From the IMG/VR virus record IMGVR_UViG_3300044695_006747, positions 1 to 64,000 of that record: 64,000 bases of DNA; one strand, 5' to 3'. This stretch comes from a virus. Below, in pieces: positions 5,610 to 10,582 of the stretch. Both the position numbers and the translations under genes were made by a program. The notes under the pieces are model-generated. The model saw nothing but the letters and a program-made list of their open reading frames with translations. It did no database searches and had not been told where the DNA came from. Within the stretch, counting starts at the first letter, position 1. Every line of letters begins with the position of its first letter.

Positions 5610-5837
5610 TTATGATGCCTTACCAGCGTATGTAATATAATCTTCCCTATTATTATAACCATGATATCTATATGTAGCACAAGTCATAAACTGTATTACA
5701 TCTTTCATCTTATCAAAAGTGTAACAAGCATGAGTAATCTTACTACGCAGAACATACTTTACAATCTGGCCATCAAAATGCAGATTATAGTTATTCTCTT
5801 CTGCTTTGTTCTCAATATCAACGATTCTATATCTCAT
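5610..5837 (-). CDS. Small hypothetical protein (75 aa)
   Basis: Start MRYRIVDIENKAEENN, placed by AAAGGA upstream that follows the stop of the zinc-ribbon gene. The pattern HFDGQIVKYVLRS, then CYTFDKMKDVIQFMTCATYRY suggests a small alpha/beta fold. No family recognised. It is the third gene of an operon (6218, 6024, 5837). Confidence 0.65.
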   Translation of the reverse strand: MRYRIVDIENKAEENNYNLHFDGQIVKYVLRSKITHACYTFDKMKDVIQFMTCATYRYHGYNNREDYITYAGKAS

Positions 5838-5850
5838 GTTACTATTCCTT

Positions 5851-6024
5851 TCAGCCAAACTGCTCATACTCTTCATCACTCAAATACGGCTCATTTGGAC
5901 GATAGCAGTTGTAACTACCATAATGGTCAGCATTAGTCTCATAATCACACTCTCGCCCACAACGCGAACAAGTAGGCTCATAATCAACAATATCAACCCT
6001 AACACCACAACAGTTACTATTCAT
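5851..6024 (-). CDS. Small zinc-ribbon protein (57 aa)
   Basis: Reads MNSNCCGVRVDIVDYEP, then TCSRCGREC. The two knuckles (CC near residue 5 and CxxCxxxC near 19-26) suggest one bound zinc. It is a distant relative of the 67-aa protein at 6615, which shares CCGVxV and CxRCGxxC. GAGG lies 7 nt before the ATG, and it is coupled to neighbours on both sides. The role is unknown; such proteins usually contact nucleic acid or other proteins. Confidence 0.65.
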   Translation of the reverse strand: MNSNCCGVRVDIVDYEPTCSRCGRECDYETNADHYGSYNCYRPNEPYLSDEEYEQFG

Positions 6025-6026
6025 AC

Positions 6027-6218
6027 TCAAACCTCTGCGTAATCGGTCAACTGATCCTGATTAAACAGTCCGAACTGACCATTTTCATCCTTAACAAAAA
6101 ACATAACAAGCGGCTTACCATTCTCGATAATAACATCGAAACTAGTAACAGTAACCTTGCGACCCGAAAGAGTCTTAGCGGTTATGGTCATGACGCTGGT
6201 AATATCGTTGGTAATCAT
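6027..6218 (-). CDS. Small hypothetical protein (63 aa), probable beta-barrel
   Basis: Reads MITNDITSVMTITAKT, then SGRKVTVTSFDVIIENG, KPLVMFFVKDENGQF. This is a run of short beta strands typical of a small SH3- or OB-like barrel. AAGG lies upstream of the ATG. It is first of three coupled genes from the promoter at 6265-6293. No family recognised. Confidence 0.6.
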   Translation of the reverse strand: MITNDITSVMTITAKTLSGRKVTVTSFDVIIENGKPLVMFFVKDENGQFGLFNQDQLTDYAEV

Positions 6219-6227
6219 TTTTATACC

Positions 6228-6299
6228 TTAGAGCGAGAGATAAACGGCCGAAACCACACTGAACAGCATAACAAATGCAAGAGAGATTGTCAAGACCAT
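6228..6299 (-). CDS. Tiny membrane peptide (23 aa)
   Basis: Reads MVLTISLAFVMLFSVV and ends SAVYLSL, a single hydrophobic helix. GAGGAG lies 5 nt before the ATG. The promoter of the downstream operon lies inside it, the same arrangement as the 28-aa gene at 5055. Confidence 0.4.
   Translation of the reverse strand: MVLTISLAFVMLFSVVSAVYLSL
6265..6293 (-). promoter_or_regulatory. Sigma70-type promoter, 17-bp spacer
   Basis: TTGACA (6288-6293), 17 bp, TATGCT (6265-6270). It drives the three-gene operon 6218-5610. Confidence 0.65.
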
Positions 6300-6308
6300 T
6301 TTTACTCC

Positions 6309-6548
6309 TCAAACCCCCACACTAGGGGGACTACTCTTGAAGTTGAGTCGAGATTGCAAATGTAACTCGTCAAGAACGAAACCGACCGCACGATCCCTGC
6401 TACCACGGAAAACGTAGTATTTCATACGAATATCGAATAGCGAAACCGTGCCATCCGTTTCGGGATGCACAGTAAAACCGGCACGATAAGCGTAACCATT
6501 CAAGCGACCGGCGACAGTTGAGCGGGAAGGGATTTTCTTGACTTTCAT
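6309..6548 (-). CDS. Small basic hypothetical protein (79 aa)
   Basis: Reads MKVKKIPSRSTVAGRLNG, then AYRAGFTVHPETDGTVSLFD, KYYVFRGSRDRAVGFVLDE. It is basic with mixed alpha/beta character. The leader before the ATG is almost all purine (GGAAAGAAAGAAAGAAA). Its last six codons and stop lie inside a CCCCC/GGGGG hairpin, so coding and probable termination signals overlap. No family recognised. Confidence 0.6.
   Translation of the reverse strand: MKVKKIPSRSTVAGRLNGYAYRAGFTVHPETDGTVSLFDIRMKYYVFRGSRDRAVGFVLDELHLQSRLNFKSSPPSVGV
6311..6329 (-). terminator. Hairpin overlapping a stop codon
   Basis: Stem 6314-6318 with 6325-6329 (five C-G pairs, 6-nt loop). On the minus strand it is followed by TTTGA, and the stop of the 79-aa gene is in the 3' flank. 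Confidence 0.45.
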
Positions 6549-6569
6549 TTTCTTTCTTTCTTTCCTACT

Positions 6570-6597
6570 ATTCTACCAAACTTTTCTATCTAATCAA
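6570..6597 (-). promoter_or_regulatory. Sigma70-type promoter
   Basis: TTGATT (6592-6597), 16 bp, TAGAAT (6570-6575). It begins at the end of the preceding gene's hairpin. Confidence 0.6.
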
Positions 6598-6598
6598 C

Positions 6599-6614
6599 CC
6601 CCACTATTGTGGGA
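6599..6614 (-). terminator. Hairpin after the 67-aa gene
   Basis: CCCAC/GTGGG stem (6600-6604 with 6609-6613) directly after the TAG stop, then GGTTGATT on the minus strand. Confidence 0.45.
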
Positions 6615-6818
6615 CTACCATTGATTTCGACGATACTCGTCGTACTCCTCCTGCTCCTCACGACGCTGGCGAGCGGTAACAGGAGGGCCATAGCCCTCGT
6701 TGTATGCGTCAACAGCCGCATCGTAAGCCTCACCGCCACCATCATCACAATGCTCACCGCAACGGGGGCAAATATCCTGAAAATGAACCGGAACACCACA
6801 GCAATCACTAATAATCAT
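6615..6818 (-). CDS. Small zinc-ribbon protein (67 aa)
   Basis: Reads MIISDCCGVPVHFQDI, then CPRCGEHCDD. The Cys pairs (6-7 and about 17-24) suggest zinc binding. An acidic and then basic helical tail follows (ARQRREEQEEYDEYRR). It is a paralogue of the 57-aa protein at 5851. The leader is a run of more than 25 purines with no clear Shine-Dalgarno. Confidence 0.65.
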   Translation of the reverse strand: MIISDCCGVPVHFQDICPRCGEHCDDGGGEAYDAAVDAYNEGYGPPVTARQRREEQEEYDEYRRNQW

Positions 6819-6855
6819 CTTTCTCTCTCTTTCTTTCTCTTTCTTCTATATCGAC

Positions 6856-6883
6856 ATTATACCAAACACAACTTGAATGTCAA
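6856..6883 (-). promoter_or_regulatory. Consensus sigma70 promoter
   Basis: TTGACA (6878-6883), 16 bp, TATAAT (6856-6861). Confidence 0.85.
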
Positions 6884-6915
6884 ACAAAAAAAATCGGTTG
6901 AAAAAAAGTTTTTTG

Positions 6916-6931
6916 TGGCACGGTATTTGCT
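6916..6931 (+). promoter_or_regulatory. Sigma54-like -24/-12 element (b)
   Basis: TGGCACGGTATTTGCT: GG (6917-6918) and GC (6929-6930) are 10 bp apart. Full match to the TGGCACG-N4-TTGC consensus. Confidence 0.55.
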
Positions 6932-6958
6932 AGTAGCAAACCGCGTACCAAAAAAGTT

Positions 6959-6974
6959 TGGCACAAGATTTGCT
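6959..6974 (+). promoter_or_regulatory. Sigma54-like -24/-12 element (c)
   Basis: TGGCACAAGATTTGCT: GG (6960-6961) and GC (6972-6973) are 10 bp apart. The predicted +1 (6985) is within 1 nt of the centre of the palindrome at 6979-6993. Confidence 0.55.
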
Positions 6975-6978
6975 GTGG

Positions 6979-7043
6979 CTGCCATTTTGGCAGTCGCCGC
7001 GCGGTTTCTGCCATTTTGGCAGTCAAGGCTGCCAAGTTGACAG
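6979..7043. repeat. Twin palindrome, copy 7, with degenerate third arm
   Basis: Palindromes at 6979-6993 and 7008-7022, centres 29 bp apart. The spacer TCGCCGCGCGGTTT is in inverted orientation. A degenerate third arm lies at 7029-7043. Confidence 0.85.
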
Positions 7044-7062
7044 AACCCCTCTCGTGGGTGGG

Positions 7063-7383
7063 TCACCCCTCCCAAGCGAACGGGCTAATCTCCTCCCCCA
7101 TAGTGAGGGTGGCCTCATATTGTGACCGCAAAGCCTCCACCCTCTCCCGACTTCCCGGCTTGCCCACCTTCACAATCATCGTATCCTCACCCAAACCCAT
7201 CCGAGGGTCAACCTTTTCGGCCTTGACGTTGACGCTATCCCGCATGGCCGAGCGATTGAACTTCAACACCTTTTCGCTGCGAATCATACCGCCATCGGCA
7301 GTAGACTTGTCGCAGGGAATGGCGATACCGCTGAAGCAAAGGTAGGCTTGACGCTTGGCCTTTTCGATGATCGGGAAACTCAT
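7063..7383 (-). CDS. Hypothetical protein (106 aa)
   Basis: Reads MSFPIIEKAKRQAYLCF at its start, with a central KFNRSAMRDSVNVKAEKVD and a strand TMIVKVGKP. It is basic with mixed secondary structure and no recognised family. AGGAAAAG lies upstream of the ATG. The stop codon sits in a G/C-rich hairpin, as for several neighbours. Confidence 0.65.
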   Translation of the reverse strand: MSFPIIEKAKRQAYLCFSGIAIPCDKSTADGGMIRSEKVLKFNRSAMRDSVNVKAEKVDPRMGLGEDTMIVKVGKPGSRERVEALRSQYEATLTMGEEISPFAWEG

Positions 7384-7414
7384 GATTCTTTTCCTATGGT
7401 GAAGTGAAAAACCG

Positions 7415-7443
7415 AATGTACCAAACTAGCCTAGACTGCTCAA
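7415..7443 (-). promoter_or_regulatory. Weak sigma70-type promoter
   Basis: TTGAGC (7438-7443), 17 bp, TACATT (7415-7420). It is weaker than the others in the series. Confidence 0.4.
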
Positions 7444-7448
7444 CCCCC

Positions 7449-7694
7449 TCACACGAGGCAGGGAGCCTCGGTGAACCAGACCTTGCAATCTTCAAGGTAG
7501 ATGCTCTTGTGGATCACGGGCATCTCGCCCACACTATACATACGATCATTTTCCAGACTATCGGCAAACCGAATCGTGACCAGCGTACCGCGAGCATATG
7601 CTGCAACCTTGACGATTTCGCCAGCATACGTCTTGCCGTTATTCTTCTCACACTCGAAACCGAAACCAACCTGAACACTTCCAAACTTCATCAT
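7449..7694 (-). CDS. Small beta-barrel (SH3/KOW-like) hypothetical protein
   Basis: Start at the in-frame ATG 7694 (MMKFGSVQVGFGFECE), which is 8 nt from GAGGAG; an ATG two codons earlier is only 2 nt from it. The pattern GSVQVGFGFECE, KTYAGEIVKVAAY, GTLVTIRFADS looks like a small SH3-like barrel. It resembles the 66-aa protein at 8243 in layout. Its end overlaps a hairpin. Function unknown. Confidence 0.6.
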   Translation of the reverse strand: MMKFGSVQVGFGFECEKNNGKTYAGEIVKVAAYARGTLVTIRFADSLENDRMYSVGEMPVIHKSIYLEDCKVWFTEAPCLV

Positions 7695-7721
7695 CTTCAT
7701 CTCTCCTCTTGTGATACTCTG

Positions 7722-7749
7722 ATTCTACATTAGATATCGTCGATTGCAA
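7722..7749 (-). promoter_or_regulatory. Sigma70-type promoter
   Basis: TTGCAA (7744-7749), 16 bp, TAGAAT (7722-7727), with a nine-T tract upstream. Confidence 0.6.
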
Positions 7750-7812
7750 GAAAAAAAAATAGGAAAAAATCCGTTGGTGAAAACTTCATCGCTGTCATAT
7801 TGGCATGCCATT

Positions 7813-7828
7813 TGGCACGAGATTTGCT
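7813..7828 (+). promoter_or_regulatory. Sigma54-like -24/-12 element (d)
   Basis: TGGCACGAGATTTGCT: GG (7814-7815) and GC (7826-7827) are 10 bp apart, an exact TGGCACG-N4-TTGCT. The predicted +1 (7839) is within 1 nt of the palindrome centre. Confidence 0.6.
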
Positions 7829-7832
7829 GATG

Positions 7833-7900
7833 CTGCCATTTTGGCAGATTTCGCGCGATTTCTGCCATTTTGGCAGTCGCCTTGTCTGCCATTGTGGCAG
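7833..7900. repeat. Triple palindrome, copy 8
   Basis: Palindromes at 7833-7847, 7862-7876 and 7886-7900. The first two have centres 29 bp apart with the near-symmetric spacer ATTTCGCGCGATTT. A degenerate arm also lies upstream at 7792-7806. Confidence 0.85.
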
Positions 7901-7956
7901 GTTCTAACCGCCCGGTTTGGGTGGTACAACCCACCCTTATGGGGGATAGGATAATA

Positions 7957-7976
7957 CCCCCTCTCAAGAGCGGGGG
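7957..7976 (-). terminator. Hairpin at the end of the 66-aa gene
   Basis: CCCCC/GGGGG outer stem with an inner CTC/GAG stem. It contains the TGA stop codon, as in other genes of the region. Confidence 0.45.
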
Positions 7977-8164
7977 TAAGTGTATCCAACGTAAACTAGG
8001 CTAATCTTTTCCCTCTCAGGAAACTTCTCAGCGGACAGATAACTCATAGCCTGAGTTTCATTGTCCGCACGAACACAACCGCGGCTTTCGCCATTGTAGA
8101 AAACATTCCAAGTACGAAACTTGCGAATCTTGGGAAGCGAACGGATGAAATCGTTAACGTGCAT
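7964..8164 (-). CDS. Small hypothetical protein (66 aa)
   Basis: Reads MHVNDFIRSLPKIRKF, then TWNVFYNGESRGCVRADNE, and ends LVYVGYTYPRS. The central strand-turn-strand followed by a helix (NETQAMSYLSAEKF) resembles small DUF-type phage proteins, but I cannot name a family. The leader is nearly all purine, with no strong Shine-Dalgarno. Confidence 0.6.
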   Translation of the reverse strand: MHVNDFIRSLPKIRKFRTWNVFYNGESRGCVRADNETQAMSYLSAEKFPEREKISLVYVGYTYPRS

Positions 8165-8204
8165 CTTTCTTTCTCTCTTTCTTTCTCTTACTCTTTATAT
8201 CGGT

Positions 8205-8232
8205 ATTCTACAATCCGATACTTGAATGTCAA
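8205..8232 (-). promoter_or_regulatory. Sigma70-type promoter
   Basis: TTGACA (8227-8232), 16 bp, TAGAAT (8205-8210). Confidence 0.75.
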
Positions 8233-8242
8233 CTAAAAAAAA

Positions 8243-8443
8243 TCACGATTCCAGAATCGTGTAATCGGTAGCATTGTCGTAAAACGAACGATGCTGGCCA
8301 TTGGCCAAACGCACGACGATCAAATCGTCATTAGCACCATGTTTGATACTAACAACCGTTCCAGCATAATCGTTACCAGAATCGCTTTTCCACGAAACCA
8401 TATCGCCCACCACGAAACGGACGCTAGATTCTACAGTTTTCAT
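8243..8443 (-). CDS. Small SH3/KOW-like hypothetical protein (66 aa)
   Basis: Start MKTVESSVRFVVGDMV, set by AAAGGG about 10 nt upstream. VGDMVSWKSDSGNDYAG, TVVSIKHG, DLIVVRLANGQ is a classic SH3-like barrel pattern of the kind seen in KOW or Tudor-type binding modules. It has no catalytic residues. Function unknown. Confidence 0.6.
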   Translation of the reverse strand: MKTVESSVRFVVGDMVSWKSDSGNDYAGTVVSIKHGANDDLIVVRLANGQHRSFYDNATDYTILES

Positions 8444-8485
8444 TTTCAACTTTCCCTTTTTGGTCATCATCGTAATCATGCCATC

Positions 8486-8513
8486 ATTCTACAATATGGT
8501 ATCGGAATGTCAA
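8486..8513 (-). promoter_or_regulatory. Sigma70-type promoter
   Basis: TTGACA (8508-8513), 16 bp, TAGAAT (8486-8491), preceded by an eight-T tract. Confidence 0.75.
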
Positions 8514-8565
8514 CTAAAAAAAATCACTCAAAATGGATTTGGTGAAAACTTCCCCGATCATGATT

Positions 8566-8581
8566 TGGCACAGGGTTTGCT
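8566..8581 (+). promoter_or_regulatory. Sigma54-like -24/-12 element (e)
   Basis: TGGCACAGGGTTTGCT: GG (8567-8568) and GC (8579-8580) are 10 bp apart. This copy is followed not by the palindrome but by a terminator hairpin at the predicted +1. Confidence 0.5.
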
Positions 8582-8590
8582 ACGGCAGTT

Positions 8591-8614
8591 CCCCACCTAT
8601 GGGGGGGTTTTTTT
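8591..8614 (+). terminator. Intrinsic terminator, plus strand
   Basis: CCCC-ACCTAT-GGGG followed by seven T. A second G/C-rich hairpin (8629-8644) lies just beyond it and could serve the minus-strand regulator gene. Together they insulate the small-gene region from the late operon. Confidence 0.75.
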
Positions 8615-8698
8615 GTTTTCCTACCAATGGGGGGTATTTCCCCCAAAAACGCGGGGTGATGTAAACACAATACCGACCACCGCAATGAATTGGCCAGT

Positions 8699-8926
8699 TT
8701 ACTCAATAGTTTGAATATTTGACTGGTCTACCAATTTAATTTTTCTTGGTCGCCCACGGCTTTTCTTAATATTGAGCTTGCGGCGTTGACGTCGAATCAT
8801 GCTTTTAGTAACATTTTGCCCCGTCATTTCACTTAATTTTGCAGCTAATGTTTCATCATTCATTAGATTCTGGTTGTTAGAAATAAAGTCCAATTCGTTT
8901 TGTAGCCATTTCTTATAATTCGCCAT
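8699..8926 (-). CDS. AT-hook/HTH DNA-binding regulator (75 aa)
   Basis: Reads MANYKKWLQNELDFISN. A helix-turn-helix-like stretch (ETLAAKLSEMTGQNVTKS) is followed by a basic helix (MIRRQRRKLNIKKS) and a C-terminal AT-hook core (SRGRPRKIK). Start chosen by TTAGGAG 7-8 nt upstream. It is divergent from the late operon, with only 76 bp between the start codons, so it is well placed to repress or activate the strong promoter at 8943-8970 and its own. The N-terminal part resembles the HTH of the protein at 9761. Confidence 0.7.
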   Translation of the reverse strand: MANYKKWLQNELDFISNNQNLMNDETLAAKLSEMTGQNVTKSMIRRQRRKLNIKKSRGRPRKIKLVDQSNIQTIE

Positions 8927-8942
8927 TTTTTTGCTCCTAAAA

Positions 8943-8970
8943 TTGACTAAAGTGTATAACTCATTATAAT
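8943..8970 (+). promoter_or_regulatory. Strong promoter of the packaging/head operon
   Basis: TTGACT (8943-8948), 16 bp, TATAAT (8965-8970). The same 16-bp spacing as the minus-strand series. It lies in the divergent gap beside the AT-hook regulator. Confidence 0.8.
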
Positions 8971-9002
8971 ATTGTGTTGGCCAAAAAACGCAAGGAGCTT
9001 TT

Positions 9003-9173
9003 ATGAAAAATGAACCAAATATTCCCGACATAGTAATTGACTCAATATTGACCACAAAAGCCCTAGGATCTGTACAAGATATATCAAAAGAGCTACAATT
9101 ACCAGACGGTAAAAATCTAGAAGAATTATTAAATGACCAAAAAGAAGAAGAAGACACAAAAGATACTAAATAA
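9003..9173 (+). CDS. Small hypothetical protein (56 aa), first gene of late operon
   Basis: Reads MKNEPNIPDIVIDSIL and ends KEEEDTKDTK. AAGGAG lies 8 nt before the ATG. The N-terminal part (TTKALGSVQDISKELQLPD) is helical and the tail is charged. It overlaps the sigma-like gene by 41 nt in another frame, so translation is probably coupled. It could be a partner or anti-factor of that protein, but only position supports this. Confidence 0.7.
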   Translation: MKNEPNIPDIVIDSILTTKALGSVQDISKELQLPDGKNLEELLNDQKEEEDTKDTK

Positions 9174-9774
9174 TGGAGTAACAGAAGAAGAATTTTTAGA
9201 AGTTTTAAATAATATATCAAAAAGATTGGTCCATAAATTTAGATTCGGATATCACGATATTGATGATATGAAACAACAAGCCGCCATATTCGCTATGGAA
9301 GGTTTGGAAAAATTTGATAACACTAGGCCTCTAGAAAACTTTCTTTGGACCCACGTTCGAAATCGATTGTTTAACTACAAAAGAAACAACTACCAAAGGC
9401 CCGATAAACCCTGCTTAAGTTGTCCTTTTTACGACTTGTTATACAAAGAATCTAACAACCAGTGCTCAAAATACAAAAATAAAGATGACTGTGAATTATA
9501 TTTCTCATGGTCTGAACGAAATAATAGCAAAAAAAATATTATGACTTTTCAGAGCATAGAAAATACTTTTGAAAAAGAAGACCACAAAGATCCACTAGAT
9601 ATTATTAAAAACAAAGAAATTATTAGTTATCTTGATAATAATATTGTTAAACCAGAATTTAGAGAAAGCTATTTAAGATTAAAGAATGGATTAAAACTAA
9701 ACAAACCTCTATTGGAAAAATTAAAAAATCACATTATGGAATTGATGAAAGACTTTAATCATGACAGAGAATAG
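9133..9774 (+). CDS. Sigma-factor-like protein with Cys cluster (213 aa)
   Basis: Residues about 25-90 match sigma region 2: HDIDDMKQQAAIFAMEGLEK, then FDNTRPLENFLWTHVRNRLF, where the D-x-x-Q/F-DP-like core and the aromatic W-x-x-x-x-R segment contact the -10 element in sigma factors. An insert with Cys at 94, 97, 111 and 120 probably binds zinc. Region 4 is not obvious; the C-terminal 60 residues are helical. It is the likely phage factor for late promoters and sits first in the late operon. Confidence 0.7.
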   Translation: MTKKKKKTQKILNNGVTEEEFLEVLNNISKRLVHKFRFGYHDIDDMKQQAAIFAMEGLEKFDNTRPLENFLWTHVRNRLFNYKRNNYQRPDKPCLSCPFYDLLYKESNNQCSKYKNKDDCELYFSWSERNNSKKNIMTFQSIENTFEKEDHKDPLDIIKNKEIISYLDNNIVKPEFRESYLRLKNGLKLNKPLLEKLKNHIMELMKDFNHDRE

Positions 9775-10579
9775 TAAAATCCCCCGAAAAAGAGGACAGC
9801 TTAGTTTAGAAGAAGAACAGTATATTAAAGATAATATATCGGTTAAAAGCCCCGACGAAATAGCAGCAGATTTAAATCGTAGCATTAATCCTATTAATCG
9901 CTATATTGATGAAAACCAATTGTATTCATTAGACGAACAAAAGGATAACGCTGTATTAAAACGCAAACTTCACAGCAAAACTTTCTGGAATGAAATAGTA
10001 CGACAATTCGACGAAGACAGCGGAGAATTAGAATATTTCGAAAATACATGGATAAGTTTAATAAAACAATTCAGAGAGGACGTTTTGCCCGCAGAAGAAC
10101 TTCAGATCAAACAATTTATCACTATCGATATACTAATTAATAGAAGTATGAAAGAACGAAAACGCCACATATCTGCAACAGAAAAATTGCAAAATGAAGT
10201 GGATAAGGAATATGACAAACCAGAAGACCAAAGAGATATAGCACGACTAACCAGTTTAGAAACTCAATTAAGCTTCTCAAGAAATAGCATAGCAAATTAT
10301 ACTAATGAATATACCAAACTATTAAATGAACAACAAAAAATAAGTAAAGATTTAAAGGCCACAAGAGAACAGCGCATCAAACGTATCGAAGATGGTAAAA
10401 GTAGTTGGGTTGGATTAATACGAATGCTAGAGGACGAAGAATTACGAGAAAAAGAAGGACGAGAAATGGAAATATTATCAATGGCCACAGAAAAAGCCAA
10501 AAAGAAACTTTTCGATTACCACTCATATGCTGATAATAATGTGGACAAACCATTCCTAACACCAGAAAGCGTAGAATAA
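9761..10579 (+). CDS. Probable terminase small subunit (272 aa)
   Basis: An N-terminal helix-turn-helix (LSLEEEQYIKDNISV, then SPDEIAADLNRSINPINRYI) is followed by a helical body. A long coiled coil (about residues 125-205) is rich in Glu, Lys and Gln. HTH plus coiled-coil oligomerisation is the usual small-terminase design, and the gene lies upstream of the large subunit. The call rests on layout and position. It overlaps the sigma-like gene by 14 nt. A regulatory DNA-binding protein is the alternative. Confidence 0.55.
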   Translation: MTENSKIPRKRGQLSLEEEQYIKDNISVKSPDEIAADLNRSINPINRYIDENQLYSLDEQKDNAVLKRKLHSKTFWNEIVRQFDEDSGELEYFENTWISLIKQFREDVLPAEELQIKQFITIDILINRSMKERKRHISATEKLQNEVDKEYDKPEDQRDIARLTSLETQLSFSRNSIANYTNEYTKLLNEQQKISKDLKATREQRIKRIEDGKSSWVGLIRMLEDEELREKEGREMEILSMATEKAKKKLFDYHSYADNNVDKPFLTPESVE

Positions 10580-10582
10580 ATT

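Noticed and set aside
557-7900. CRISPR array reading of the palindromes
   Set aside because: The repeats are pairs spread over 7 kb between genes, with an internal 14-bp spacer and no array of equal spacers.
7795-7989. Minus-strand frames across the triple palindrome
   Set aside because: They consist mainly of repeat translation and lack a ribosome site.
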